Source: Cavia porcellus (Eukaryota > Chordata > Mammalia > Rodentia > Caviidae). Taken from it: DNA of 64,000 nt. The stretch spans positions 32,704,785 through 32,768,784 of the forward strand of contig NW_026947502.1 of the NCBI RefSeq assembly GCF_034190915.1. Reading direction: 5' to 3'. Below the pieces are notes generated by a model. The model did not search any database. It was not told the origin of the DNA and saw only the letters and a program-made list of their open reading frames with translations. The position numbers and the translations under genes were made by a program. This document shows, one piece after another, positions 29,790-42,689 of this stretch. Numbering within the stretch: position 1 is the first letter of the stretch; each line of letters begins with the position of its first letter.

Positions 29790-30640
29790 AGTGCAAATGA
29801 CTTAAGGTAAAAAGAGAAAAAGGTTCTAGAAAACTGGCACTTCTAGTAAACATCATTTCTATGAACTGGAAGTAGAAAGCCATGAGAAGAAAACAAGAGA
29901 AGAATAAAAGGCATATAAGGAGGGCAAGGAAACTCATCAATTAACAGTAAGATTAAAACCATCAAGTAGGAGGCAATAAAGAATTAGATTAATGCCCAGA
30001 AAATTGCATCATTAATATAGAGGATAAACTAGCAGTCTTTACAAAATGCAGAGGAAATGGGAAAAGCAATAAAGATTACTAGAAAGGAAATTATGTATTT
30101 CAAGGATAAATAATGGAGACAAATTCCAAGGAGTATGTGCTGTCTTAAGGAGAATAAATACGTGGGTGTGGAACCAGTAAGTACAACTGAATAAAACACT
30201 GCAGAACATTCAAAAATTTTATTAGTATATAAATCAAAAAATATTAAAAAGGATGAAGAAAACACAGGTGAATGTTTATCTGATATCAAAGGAGGTACAA
30301 GGTCTCTAAAGAAATAACATGGATGACAGTAAATTATTATATATTCATATATAATGAGAGAGATTTGGGTATATACATTTTTCAAGTTTAAAAAATTTCA
30401 CAAAGTTGAAGTAAATAAGCTTGGGGAAATGTATGTGCTATATGAATGGCACAAGATTAATATACTTAATCTATAAAGCGCTTTTTACAAACATAAGGAA
30501 AAAGATACCCTCATAAGAAATTCAAGCAAAAATCATAAATCAAATATACACTTGAATAAATACTGATAAATATTTGAAAACACATATAAGTTCATTAATA
30601 ATTCAAATATAAAACAGTACTGGCATACATTTTTGTATTC
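29790..30640 (+). mobile_element. A-rich old L1-like (L1ME/HAL1-like) stretch
   Basis: The plus strand is A-rich throughout. AATATACTTAATCTATAAAGCG and the surrounding text (30,455-30,640) resemble old L1 ORF2 wording. The 5' half is assigned only by its A-rich LINE-like bias. Family uncertain. Confidence 0.4.
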
Positions 30641-32775
30641 TACCTTTGCAGCTTTTAAAAAAGTTAACATACTTATGATGACCCTGTCATAGACAGTTGG
30701 TTTTTAAAAAGCACAATTTAAGTAGTACTCCCCCTCTGCCATAGGACAGATTCCCTTTATCTCTTCGAGTTCAATTATACCTTTACTTCCTTCACAGAGT
30801 TCACTCTATTATGTCTTCCCTCAAAGGAGGGAGGCCATCCAGATGGCATCAGTTGAAAAAGTACACAGGGATATGGAGTGTTATAAGAAAAAGAATAACT
30901 TTTTATCTCAATGCGGAGTAGCAGCCTTGTATCTGGTCTAAGCTAGAAGACCTCTGACAGCGTCAGGAGGGAAAGCTTTTGAGGGGTAAGTGAGAAGGTG
31001 AAGAAGAGCCTAGACCCAAAGTTCTGCAGCAACCTTGTACAGGGGGTGCAACTTGTCCAGTGTCTGTGAAGGGATCATTTAATACTTCAACCATCTGAGA
31101 TTCCTCCAGTCATTTCTAATGAAGATCAGTAATAAGAGGAAGTAATTCTGCTCGTATAAGAAGAGTACAAGAGTATCTTGGCTTGGGATTTTTATTTTAC
31201 AGGGATGCAACTTAGTAAACATTTAAAATGTCCAGTGAGGTTGGAATGACCCATTTTATGGTACAGATAAGAAAAACGAGGTTCTGGGTGAACACTATCT
31301 CTACAAAGTGTTGCCAAAGATATTGGCTGAGCAGCCTCTGATAGAGCCTTTCTGGAGCTCAGGCTTCACTGCTCTCTGCTCTGGATCTTGGGACCCATTG
31401 TGCTCTTTCTTGCCTGCCACTGGGCTTCATTATTGTTCTCCCTTTACTCGTTTACTATTGTTTTTCTCCTTCACCATCTTGAACCCAGGTCCTGCCGTTA
31501 ATTTTTCTCTACTGTAGCACACCTCTTTCCTTCTAGCCACTTAGGAAGGGACATCATGATATTTCCAATGTGTGTACTTGTGTATGGTCAGTTTCCTCTA
31601 CCCTGGAGTTCAGTTCCTATCCACTTGGTTATTGCTGTATTCCTAACGCAGTGCACAGCTCCCAGTGAACACTTGCCCGGTGATGAATGGAAGGAGGGAA
31701 AGAAGGCCAACATTCCACTTTTATTTGACATTTTAGACAAAAAAAAACCCAAAAACTATTTTTTTGTTAGTGTATTACAGAAATGTTAAAATGTATAGGA
31801 AGTTGAGAGATTGTGCAATATTACTTCAACAACTATTAGCATGCAATAATTTTAAGCAAAAATCTTTTTAAGGAAAAACATCAATTCATTTCGAATTTAA
31901 AAGTAGGTTGGCCCCTGCCTGTGAGCAGGCCAGAGTACAGACTGGGGAGAACCAGGAAGGAAGCTAAGTCTGCCTGTGAGCCAGCTGGCACAGGGGCTGG
32001 GAACAGAACAGCACCTCTCCGGCGGTGAGCAATCAGCTGATTTAGAAGAGATGTATTGTTTGATTGACTTTGCAAGCATAAAGCCAGTAGTCCAAGCAAC
32101 TTTTTTGAGAACAACAATGTGCAACATCATAACTATAGTAGATTTCCTACTGTCTTACCAATGTTTTGATTCACTTTATTGTTCTATTTCCTTTAAAATT
32201 AAATTTTAAAAATTAACTCCTTAAAAAACTAAAACTAGGTTGGCTGGTTGTGACATAAATATTCTGTAGTCTCTATCAAATACTTCTGGAGTCCTTAGGA
32301 TCAGAGACTCCTCAGGGTGCTGCATTGTCCCTCTGTGGTCAGAAAGCCACAGGCTCCCATCCGCAGAGGTTAGGCTTCTGCATAGTTCCTGGTGGTACCC
32401 CAGGTGTTGGGAGTGGTAACACAGCTGGGCCTAGAGGCCACATGAGGCCTAAAAGGGCTCTGCCATGTGGGTTGGCTAATTTCCCCTTTGGAGCCCATTT
32501 CTCCTCCTGTGAAATGGGGTTCACATTCCAGTCATGCCCACCTTACCCTCCCTGCTAACAAGACAGGATAGTGGGAACCAGAGCTAAGACACTGGCTTTT
32601 GTAAAAGTGCAAAGCATACAGTACGCTTAAAATGTAATGGATTCTGGTAATCGGGGGCACACACAAAGCATCCGGCTATCTGGAGTTTCTCTCTTGGCTA
32701 ATTTGCACTGTTGAAGAGGAATTCCAGGTTCACTCCCAGCTCCTGTTATCTAGCAGGACTTTGGATTCCAGCCTC
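30641..32775. other. Intergenic, mostly unassigned
   Basis: An L2-like 3' end may lie at about 31,590-31,700 (GTATTCCTAACGCAGTGCAC). The rest was not recognised. Confidence 0.4.
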
Positions 32776-32903
32776 GAGGCTCCTCCTACAAATGAGGATT
32801 TGAGCCAAGAGTGAACCTGCAAAGACCGCTCACTCCCCAGAGGCTCCTCCTACAAATGAGGATTTGAGCCAAGAGTGAACCTGCAAAGACCGCTCACTCC
32901 CCG
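32776..32903. repeat. 64-bp tandem duplication
   Basis: Unit one (32776-32839) and unit two (32840-32903) are identical over 63 bp, starting GAGGCTCCTCCTACAAATGA and running to CTCACTCCCC; the last base differs (A/G). The flanks are single copy. Recent duplication, length polymorphism or assembly artefact. Confidence 0.95.
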
Positions 32904-34054
32904 GAAGCTGAGGGCTTTGAATGTTTTGCCAAGTTTCCTTCCCACTCTTGGCAGAAGATTCCAGCAGCGAGCATATAGAACGTCTGTCTTCCGCCTCTTC
33001 CCTCCCCAGCAGCTGAATTCCTGTCTTACATCCACCCTCCTACTCCCTTTCTTCTTCTCCCTCCCAGATGAAATTTGTAGGGGACCTTTTGCCCTCAATT
33101 CCAGCAGGAAATACAACTAGCAACCAGATGTCTGACTTTTTCACCCCATTGGCAGGGATTAGCCATCTTCCCTATAAACTTAGGTCTTTCCTCTTTGTTA
33201 GATCTTTCAGCTTCTTCACGCTCCATCTCCTTCTGCTCAGACAGGCAAACACCCTCCAAAGGAGAAACAAAAACTAGCCTGCAAAATGCAGTACATGTGC
33301 ATGGGGTTTACATGCCTTACTTGGTAGCCAATGACTGGGGATGTCAGAGCGACGGCACCGAAAACTTCAGCTTTCAGGTTCATCTGGTGTCTCTCTAAAT
33401 TCAGATGCAATAAGGACTAAAGGCTTTAATCAAGGACATAGATAATTCAATGAATTTACAGCTCAATGAATGCACCGAAGAAAACAAATGCAGACTGTGT
33501 GTCTATCCACACATGAGTTCCCCAGGAACGAGGAAGCCAAATCTCTCACATAAAGCAGATGGCTTTGGAAGTGGGAGATAACACAGAGTGGCTCTTTCCA
33601 GCCTTTTGCTCTGCAGGGGGGGGGGGGAGGAAACTGAGACTCTATACAAGTGGGAAAGGCTTGTCCAAGTTCCTTACTGGATGGTGTCCCATTCCAAAGC
33701 AGTCTGCTGGCTCTAGCGGTCACAGGCCTGGCTCAGGCTCCCTGGTCTCCCTGCTTCCTAACCTGCTCTTAGGATGCCTGGCTGGAACTGACTTATTCTA
33801 ATCTATGACAGCCAGTCCAAAGCAGCAGTCATCTTGACAATTTCCTTTCTTGTGTCCATCAGCTGTCTAATATACACTCCGAAAGGGGAGAAATCAAAGC
33901 AAGTGTTTCTTAAAGAAATGCATGAAAGGCATGTGAGTTATCACAAGAAGCCTTCACATGGGGTTTTAGGGAATGGCCACTCAACTTCCCAAACTTTCAA
34001 CCTTCCCGGTGTGCGTGTGTCCTCACTGGTGTGAATTCACACTCCACGATTTCT
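32904..34054. other. Unassigned intergenic sequence
   Basis: Includes a poly-G run of about ten bases near 33,617. No gene or repeat family was recognised. Confidence 0.45.
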
Positions 34055-34150
34055 AGATGTGTGACTTTGACAAGTCACTGCCTCCTGTGTGGCTCAGTTT
34101 CTTCACTACAAAGTGAGGATGATAGATCTTATCTGACATGGTTGTTCTCT
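34055..34150 (+). mobile_element. MIR fragment
   Basis: TGTGTGACTTTGACAAGTCA and GCTCAGTTTCTTCACTAC, then AAGTGAGGATGATAG, follow the MIR sense order. Confidence 0.7.
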
Positions 34151-34347
34151 CCGTGGAACTATATCCATGGTCCTTGAGCAATGGGTCCCCACAGAACAGA
34201 AGGGCCCCTCTTCCGCAAGCCCAACAGAACCTTACCTCGTCACTCACTTGAATTGTCATCTCGCAGCCTCAGTTGCCTCTTAGAAGAAAGCCTGAACCGG
34301 GTCTTAAACATGTATTCAATTTTTCTGGGCTAGGAAAGCACCTTTTG

Positions 34348-34686
34348 TGCTAGAGCTTGAGTGTGTCCCCAAAAGATTCATGTGTTGGAAAGCTGTCCTC
34401 CAGTATGGTGATACAGAAGTTATGCAACCTTCCAGGGGTTAGCTCACTGGGAAGCTACTGTGAGGAGGGATTCATGTACTGCTCATGGGACCTTGAGCTC
34501 TTGAGAGAGTTGTTATAAGAGCGAGCTAGACCACTGAATCACCCTCTGGCTTCCTGTTTAGCCATGTGTTCTCTTCCTCCCACACACGTTCTCACCATTG
34601 TGATGCCATCTGCCCGGTCTTGAACTTTTAGCCTCCAAAACAAACCACTTTTCTTTAAAAGTAGCCTACCACAGTTATGTTGTCAG
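34348..34686 (+). mobile_element. MaLR-type LTR
   Basis: Reads in MaLR order: TTGAGTGTGTCCCCAAAAGA, CATGTGTTGGAAAGCTGTCC, CTCATGGGACCTTGAGCTC, GTTATAAGAGCGAGC, CTCACCATTGTGATGCCATC and TTAGCCTCCAAAACAAACC. About 340 bp, like a solo ORR1/MST-type LTR. Confidence 0.75.
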
Positions 34687-34821
34687 AGGAAAAAAAAAAT
34701 AGACTGACGCATCCTGGCAGGGTCCCTGTGGGAAGTGTGTGTCTCTTCCCTCCCAGGAATGCCAGCAAGGGATCTGCCCCCAGTGTTTCCAGTTGTATAT
34801 GTCCAAAAATCTTAACTTCTT

Positions 34822-34930
34822 TGCAAGAGAAAAGAAAGAAAGGAGAGAGAAAACCTGAGAAGAAAGAAAAACAAAAAAGAAAAGCACAGAAGGAAAAAGA
34901 AAGCAAGCACAGGAGAAAAGAAACCAGAGT
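34822..34930. repeat. Polypurine (GA-rich) tract
   Basis: About 105 bp almost entirely A/G on the plus strand (GAGAAAAGAAAGAAAGGAGA..) with few pyrimidines. Low complexity; its antisense frame encodes only a Phe/Ser/Leu-rich shadow. Confidence 0.85.
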
Positions 34931-35896
34931 CCCAACTTTAATGTAAATTAATCCCAAAGGCTTTAGGCTCAGAATGAGTTAATTGCAAGTGGTAATGAGA
35001 AAAACACAGCTGACACTCATAAATGCTGGAGCTAATGAACAGTTCAATTCTTGGGCAGTGTGCAAGAAACTAGCTTCTTAGCCACCCAAGATGTCAATAG
35101 TTGCTCAAAATAATTGCCTAAAGAATACCAAGTTACAAGTTTGAGGTGAAATTTACCTCCAGGCCTTTGTTTCTCTGTATGTAAGATGAGTGCCTTAGAA
35201 ATACCGTCCTCCCAAGCTCCCAGCATCGCTTTGTTTGAGCATCAAATGATATGATTGATTTGGAACTCTCTACAAAATGAGAGATGTGTTATGAAAATAT
35301 GAGAGCTCAGAATGAACTGAGGAATTAGACTGCGTGTGGTTCACCAGGTTAGACTCAGAAAATAATTCTTACCACATATGACTGATAAGAAAATTGCATA
35401 AAATCACCCATACATGTATACACTATACACTCCATAGAGGGTCCTTGGGATGGTAGCAACAATGGTAAGCACTGAATAAATGTTAACCATTATTTATTTG
35501 GGGCTATCTCTCCCAGGATTGCTTTGCCTTATAGTGAGTAAGCCAAGCTTATGACCAGAGGCTCAGTTTGGGCACGTACTTTGATTTTTTTTTCTAATTA
35601 TTTCTGGTCACATGAGTCAAACATCCCTTCCACCCACAACTTTCTTGCATCATGCAAACAGAGCTAGAGTAGACAGAGCAGCACAGAATTTTAAAGACAA
35701 AGTGACTAACAGTACTGCTGAGATCTAACTCATTGATATGCCCAATTTCAGTGGACCAAAAAGTCACACTGCTCTGGGAGCTCATTGCATGAGGCTGGCC
35801 TACCTGCAAAGCCAAAGAGAGGTGTAATGACCTCTTCAGTGAGACTTTTATCTGTACAACTGCTGGAATCTTTGGCAAAATATACTGGGGGAATAA
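34931..35896. other. Unassigned intergenic sequence
   Basis: Nothing was recognised in this stretch. Confidence 0.45.
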
Positions 35897-35921
35897 TGTG
35901 TGTGTGTATGTGTGTATGTGC

Positions 35922-35964
<43 letters not shown>

Positions 35965-35975
35965 TGTATGTGTGT
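35897..35975. repeat. (TG)n microsatellite
   Basis: About 79 bp of TG repeats with TATG and CATATATG interruptions. Confidence 0.95.
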
Positions 35976-36192
35976 TGAAAAACGAGTGTGGGATGTTCAC
36001 TAACAAAAAATGGTACACTCTTTACAAGACAGAAGAAGTTGCAAGCAGTGGTCTGCCTAGCTGTCTATCCACCCATCTCTATCTGACCTATGTGACCTAT
36101 CTGACCCTCAAGGCTTCTCAGAAAGCCCTTCTCAAAGAGAGTCCTTGGATTGTATCACCACCATCATCATCATTATCATCATCTCCATCATC

Positions 36193-36387
36193 TTTTGTGG
36201 TCCTGGGGACTGAACCTTGGACTTTCACACTGAGTTACATCCCCAACCCTTTTAAAAATTTTTAAATTATTATTTTGAGATAGGATCTTGCTAAATTGCT
36301 AAACTTCGTGGGCTGGTCTTGAACTTGCAATCTTCCTGCCTCTGCCTCCCAGAGTGCTGGAATTACAGGCATGAGCCATCGCCTTAG
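36193..36387 (-). mobile_element. B1-dID composite SINE
   Basis: Inverse ID (TGGTCCTGGGGACTGAACCT, CACTGAGTTACATCCCCAAC) is followed by inverse B1 (TGAGATAGGATCTTGCTAAA, CTGGTCTTGAACTTGCAATC, CAGAGTGCTGGAATTACAGG). The minus-strand order is B1 then ID. A CAT/ATC trinucleotide run (36,159-36,192) abuts it on the left. Confidence 0.85.
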
Positions 36388-36559
36388 TCTAAATTACTTC
36401 ATTATTGACATAGTCTTAAGCAGAAATTTATGACAGGTGCCCAGAGATCTTGACCATCCTGTGCTAGGCACAAGTTTCACAGCAAGTACACGAATGGAGT
36501 GTCCATGGCTGTGTCTTAGCATGTCCTTCACTATATGCTAAGAGTAATATTAGGCCCAA

Positions 36560-37020
36560 CTGAGTGATTCACAAACTTCCAATAGGGGTAAAAATTGGCA
36601 CAACATTTTTAGGATAGATTTGGCAATATTTTCAAAACTAAAGACACATCTACCTTTTAAGTCTGCTTTTACTTCAAGAACTCTGGCCTATAGAAACATG
36701 TACGTGCATGCACCCGGACCTAGTACAAGCCTGCTGATCCCAGCATGTCAGTAGTAGGAGAGAACTGGAAATGACCCGAGGGCTCATCCAAAAGCATAGA
36801 GATGCAGGGATGCTCGCTGAGCCAGGCTTGTAATTGTGAGAAAGAGAACAAGACAAAGCAAAATCCATTAATGGAAGCTGTTTAAGCATTAAGATGACTT
36901 AGTATATAGTCAAGAGTGGCATGGAAAGTCTCCAAATATGTAAGTGGAAAAAGCAGACTGGAAAATGTTAAGTTAGTGAAATCTTTTTGCATAGTATCTG
37001 CTTAGAAATAAGGTCCAGTT
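36560..37020 (+). mobile_element. Old L1ME-like 3' fragment
   Basis: TTCCAATAGGGGTAAAAATTG, ACTTCAAGAACTCTGGCCTA and ATATGTAAGTGGAAAAAGCA, in order, recall diverged L1ME 3' sequence. Edges and subfamily are uncertain. Confidence 0.4.
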
Positions 37021-38015
37021 GACCTATTAATAGCTGTTATCTTGGTAGAAGAGGGACTTTTGTGCTTTCTACATTATTGAATTCCATAATACTCAAGTTC
37101 TTCTGATGAAGATATACTAATTTTGATTTTTTAAAACACAATAGGGTGGTTACAGAAATACATATGAACAAAACAGAGTAGATAAACCATAGGGCCAAAA
37201 CTATATAGACAAGTCGTAAGTCGTGGGTATATTCAGATTTAAAATATATCTTTATTGAATTTATTGGTTTGTTTTATGTATACATAAAGATCACATCCAT
37301 CACAAGGAATTTGTACCTGTACATGACATAACTTGATTCTTTTAAAAAAAAATAGCAGGTTGCTAATGTTACTATGACAGTTTTGCCCCCACAAGAGCAT
37401 ATGAGATTTCTAGTCCTTCGGGCATATAGCTGGATTTGAAGGCAGTTTCAAGCATCCAGAGAGGAGGTTTGACTCATGCTTTTTCACTGGATCTTTGGAG
37501 GATAGTGGCTATAGTTTGCTGGGATATGGAGCACAGAAAGCTCAAAAATCCACTCATTGTTGAGAGCCACAAACACCAACCAACTGGCTTGGGGTGTGGT
37601 GCTGATTGACAGGGGTTACTCTGAACTTCACAGCGAGGTGAAATGATGTCTCTGAATGTAAGCACAACCTCCTTCTCTTTTCTTCCTGAGAAGTAAGAAT
37701 ACAGAGAGAGCATGGACCAAGTCCCTCATGCACAGATCTGAATCTAAACTGGAGCCGAATGAGGGCTTTCACAAATCCCCCATCCCTCACCCAGGTTGGG
37801 AACTCTCAACAGCAGATTTTCCCTTCTAGCCTTCCTCCCACAGTGCCTAAGAAAACTTCTAGTTTTCTTCCTACGACTTTTTAATTCTTTGAGTTTTGGT
37901 TCAGAGTGAGCTGAACAAGAAAAAATCTGACTATGTACTGGAGACCCTTATTTCCAGGAAGCAGATGGAAAGGTAGGCTCTCTCCATAACTCATGTTCTG
38001 CTACTTTGTCTGTCC
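37021..38015. other. Unassigned intergenic sequence
   Basis: Nothing assignable. A T-rich patch at 37,230-37,340 may be old LINE-derived. Confidence 0.4.
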
Positions 38016-38335
38016 TAGTGGTGACAGAGCACGTTAGACTGGGTGGTTTCTAAATAGCAGAAATTTCTCCCTTATGGTTCTTGAGACTGGGAAGTCCAAA
38101 ATCAAGACATCAGCAGACTTAGCATCGGACCAGGGCCCATTCCTCACACATGGCATCTTCTGTGTATCCCCAAGTGGCAAAAGGGATGAACAAACTCCTT
38201 TGAGCTTTCCTAAAAAGGGCAGTAATCCTATTTGCAAGTGTGGCATTCTCATGAGCAAGCATGTCACAGGCCTTTCTGGATAACATTACTGAGGTCTAGG
38301 AATCGACACACATGTGGGGATACACATAAACCCAC
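38016..38335 (-). mobile_element. MLT1-type MaLR LTR
   Basis: The plus strand shows the inverse order: GGTGGTTTCTAAATAGCAGAA, TTGAGACTGGGAAGTCCAAA, ATCAAGACATCAGCAGACTT, AAAAGGGCAGTAATCCTATT and GGCATTCTCATGAGCAAGC. Confidence 0.65.
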
Positions 38336-39274
38336 CACAGCTGGTTCTCACCAATAGGTAGGTGGGGCAGAGTCCTCCACAGCAGGACATCGGCAGCTCT
38401 AGAACCATTAATTCCTGGGTCTGCAGAAGAGAACATACACTTGTCCTGATTTAGTAAAGTCTTCTGGACCCATTGAAAAGGTAACAAGTGGTGAGAAATA
38501 GTTAGTCTTCTTAATTGTGCCTCAGCTGAGCCCGCACAGTAATGTTTCTCAACAAAGGTCCTGAACCCTATGGGAGGGTTTCTAAGCTTGAGGGGTTTTA
38601 GAGAGTAATGTGAAACACCCTTGAATATTTAAAGCTGCTTAATGGCACAAGATACTAGATCCATCCCATAAATTTCTAGCAACATGTATACCCATCAGTG
38701 ATGGGCATGGGTTACAGGGAAAAGGAGGGCTATTTTTATTCACCATAAGGAGTTACCTTTCTAAGAAACCAAGTAACAAAAGTAATCAGCTATTTCCCAC
38801 TGCAGTGAATTCTCCACCACAGGAAATACATAAATAGAAGGCTACTGACCATTTGCTAGACCTATTAGAAGTTGACTAAGACTAAGTGATGCTTCCTTTT
38901 AGCATTACAGTGAAACATGGCCTTCATTAATGTGGGGCTGCATCTACTCACTGATGGTCCTGTGCCAAGGACGTGGACAGTGCTGTGCGGAGGATGTTTG
39001 TGGCATATTTTTGAACAGGGTTGTAAAGGATGAAGGAAGGAAGGAAATCAAAGGTCTATATATTCTTTGCCCAGCATGCATCCTGTTGTAGCACAGTGGA
39101 CATGCTTATTTCAAGGTGTCTGCTTGGACCCTTAGAATTCTTTGATTTTTCCATAAACCCAAGCTGTCAGTCTCACCAACTAGAACCTCTGTGGTAAGTT
39201 CAGATTTGGGCTGTTCCTGGGGCACACAGCAGCATGGAAAGGCACTACTGATCCAGGCTTTGGACTTAGAACAA
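38336..39274. other. Unassigned intergenic sequence
   Basis: Nothing was recognised in this stretch. Confidence 0.45.
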
Positions 39275-39370
39275 TGACTCTGTCACCTAAAAGCATGACT
39301 TTGGGCAAATGACCTCCTCACATTACTCTCAACCCATTTTCCCACCTGTAAAATAAGGATAATAACAATA
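39275..39370 (+). mobile_element. MIR fragment
   Basis: CATGACTTTGGGCAAATGAC, TTTTCCCACCTGTAAAATAA and GGATAATAACAAT are MIR sense. Confidence 0.75.
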
Positions 39371-41603
39371 CATATAGAAGTACACTTAAATTCTCATTAA
39401 AATTACTATTTTGTATATTTATCTTTTGACCACAGGCAGTGGGCTTTCCATTCTGTGATGCTGGTTACCCCTATACAGCTGGTCCTGAGTTCAGAGCTCA
39501 GTGATAGCTGAAACTGTGGGCTTAGGAAAGGATTTTGGAAGAATCCGAGCTCATCCAGCAGTTATCAGGCTGCAAAGGTTGACTGGCCAGAGGGGAACAA
39601 GGCTGACACCCACGGATGAACATTTTAGGAAGCAGATTAAGGTAGGGAAAATGCTGTCTTTTGTGAAGAACTCCTTGATGGAATAGACAGCTGGCAGTGA
39701 AGGCTGTTTCCTCAAGACTTCACATGGGCCCCAGCCAAAAGGGACATTCTTCTAGGAGAACTGGGGCTAAAGAAGCTGTGTGGGGAAATGTACCTGGACA
39801 CTTAACTCAGAAGGAAAGAGAAGGAGAGGAGGACACTGGCAACCTTGTGAACCCATGGGATGGGGGAAGCACCTTAATAGAGAAGGGCATTGTAGCAGGA
39901 GTTGGGGAGCTTGTGTGGGTTATAAAGTCTTCCAGGAAGGAGCTAGTTCTAAGGCCATAGTCCTTGGTATCCTGCTTTTTTGTTTTTTCCTGCTTCCTTC
40001 AAACAGCCAGGATTTTTGCCCATGATCCCATCCCCCTGAGAATGGAGCTGGTTAAAGTCTCTTTAATAGAGCATCACCACCATGAACTATAACCAAGATC
40101 CCACTTAGGTTGACTGACTTCTGGAAAGTTTTGGAGCCCTGTAGTGACACAGGATTGTTCAGTTTATTCTAAAAGTGTTTGTTGATCATCCACTCTGTGC
40201 CAGGTGTGATGCTTGATTTTGAGGGTACAAAGAAGAGCAAAGACACTCATGTACCCAGGGGTCAGTAAATTTGGACTGACTGGCTAGGTACTAGGCCAAG
40301 TGCTGGGTTTGTGGTCATAACTATGATGCTGTTCATCCCTCCTACAAGCACACAATAAACTCATGTCGTGTAACACTGGGAACAAAGATAAATCTGAGCC
40401 TCTGTCCTACCCTTAGGGAGTTCACTGTCCATGGATCAAACAGACACACAAATGCAGCAGTGTTTATAATGATGTCACTACAGAGGAGTGGAGACAGGAT
40501 GGAGTTCTGCCTGGGGTATCTGAGACATTTCCCACTGTTGGAGGAGACTCCAAGGCAGAGCTGGTGGCCAATGGCCAGACAGAGAAGGAGCTGGCATGTT
40601 AGAGCCATGGTGTCAGTGGGGCTGAGGGAGCTGTTGTGTGGGCTCTGGGGAAAGAGGGTAGGAGAGGGGCTGCACAGATGGGTCAATGTCTGATTGCAGG
40701 AGACTTACTAGATGTCTGATGTGACTCTCAGCCAGCAGAGAGCTGTTGAGTGATTTTGACCGAGGGAGTAACACGCTGAAACCAGTGGTTTATGTGGCTC
40801 CTCCTGGCTGTTAGGTGGGCTGTGGACCTTAGAAGATCGGCAAGAGGCAAAAATGTCAGAAGGGAGCAGTTGTCATTCAGATGAGAGAATAGAATCATGT
40901 CCTGGGTTAAGGGAAACAGTAAAGAGAGATTCAGTTCTGATTTCGCCTCCTCCCCCAATAGGACCTGAGCCCTCTTCTCAACCTGAGCTCCTGGCATGGT
41001 GCGTGTACTCCAGCACAGAAAGTAACCTGTTAGCACTAAAACCGTGCCCAAAGCCCTGCCCCATGGGGCCTCCACAGGTGTTGAAGGAGGGGAAGGAGAG
41101 AAATGAGCATGTGAGGGTCCTGCAGTCTCTGCCTCTCCACTATTTCAGCAGTGTGAAGGCCTGGGAAGTGGGTCTCAAAGATCTAGGAACCAGCTTGGTT
41201 ATTCATTCAAGTACATGAGGGCCATTGCCCGTGCTCTGCCTTCCTTCTCACAAATTTCTGTCCAATTTCCAGTGCTCTACCTCCTGCTATGCTATGGGTC
41301 ACTCCCTCCTCTTCCTCAAAATGTCCCCTTCCTTCAGTATGCAAAAGCCAGCTCTCCTGGCCTTGCCTTGAGCAGCACGGCTATTCCTTATCCTACTTGA
41401 CTGATGCTTCTTGGTGTCCCCACCAAATCTGATGGTACCGTCAGAACTCTGCTTGTCTATGTTTATGCTCTCACCCCAAGCGAGCTTATATACTGCTATG
41501 GTGTGGCAGCTTGCAAGGCAGCTGGAAGTCCCTGCCCTAAGGATCTTGTACACGTCTGCCTGTCATACCGGTATGTCATTCCCCTCACTAAAAGTTAGAA
41601 CTG
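39371..41603. other. Intergenic, mostly unassigned
   Basis: Wording at 40,150-40,260 (AAAAGTGTTTGTTGATCATCC, CACTCTGTGCCAGGTGTGA) resembles an ancient L2/MIR-class repeat. The rest looks unique, with chance open frames only. Confidence 0.4.
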
Positions 41604-41755
41604 AGGTGGGTGTGGTAGCACAACTGTAACCCCAGCACTCAGATGGCTGATGCAGGAGGATCATTGCAAGTTCAACACCAGTCAGGGCTACAAAGTGAGC
41701 TCAAGTCCAGCCTTAACTGCACGGCTAGATCCTGTCTCAAAAAGAAAAAAAAAAT
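41604..41755 (+). mobile_element. B1 SINE
   Basis: GGTGGGTGTGGTAGCACAAC, TAACCCCAGCACTCAGATGG, GATCATTGCAAGTTCAACAC and CTAGATCCTGTCTCAAAAAG, then an A tail. Confidence 0.9.
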
Positions 41756-41908
41756 AGAACTTATTTTTCCAGCTTGTAGATATGAACATGCTTGCGCTAA
41801 TAGATAACTAACAAAAGTGATGTGAACAAAGCCTAGGAAAACATTTGTGTATTGGTGCTCACCAACTCTTGCTGTGCTCCAGGAACTGAAATCTCCATTT
41901 GTTTAATT

Positions 41909-41980
41909 TATTTTTGTACCAGGAATCAAACTCAGGGCATTGCGCTTACTGGGCAGGTATTGTGCCACTGTGCCCAGCCT
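41909..41980 (-). mobile_element. ID-type SINE fragment
   Basis: TTTGTACCAGGAATCAAACTC, GGGCATTGCGCTTACTGGGC and TGTGCCACTGTGCCCAGCC are inverse ID-like. The 5' end (GCTAAAT..) is missing. Confidence 0.65.
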
Positions 41981-42689
41981 GAAATTACCTACTGAAGGAT
42001 TCTTAGCTAGCCTATTGGAGAGGACAAATGAAGGAGAACTGATATGCATTGGCCAATAGCCTAAGAAAACTTATGAAAGAGCCAGGTCCAGACCTCATTC
42101 TAGTTTCCAAGGACATACTGATAAGCAGGCATATGCAACTCCTGGAGCTTACAGATCACTGCAGGAAAAACCTTTTGATCAAATAATCACCATACTGAAA
42201 TGTAATAGCAAAAAGGACATATAAACTCTAAAGATGGGAGTAAGTGCCATGAGAACTAAGCCTGAAGGAACCTCGCTAGCATAAGAGCCATGAAGAGCTC
42301 TCCTCACATGGTGAGGTTGAAGGTGAACAGGAGCGGATAACAGCAGCGAACCTCTGGACTGAACGTGCAGCCCAAGGACAAGGTACTGCAGAAGATGCCA
42401 AGAGAAGGCCAGTGTGGAGGGACACGGATGAGGAGGGCAGTGGCACTGAGCTGTGAGCAGTGAGAGTACCCTCTCTTCTACGAGTAATGGGGAATCTTGA
42501 AGTGTGTAAATCCAGGAAGTGCAGGAATTTGAGAAGATACTAGCATTTTGACCTCATTCTACACATTGTGTGGAAGATACACTAACCCTAGAGTAACCCC
42601 ATCTTTCTCCCTCCTTTGCCGCTGGCGCCTCCTTATTCTCTGATATCTCCAACCTTACTGCTCTTGGGCAAGGCAACCACTATTGTATG
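41981..42689. other. Unassigned intergenic sequence
   Basis: Nothing was recognised in this stretch. Confidence 0.45.

Noticed and set aside
34348..34686. Possible infectious-type provirus LTR
   Set aside because: The wording fits an old solo MaLR LTR; no gag, pol or env segment was found anywhere in the window.
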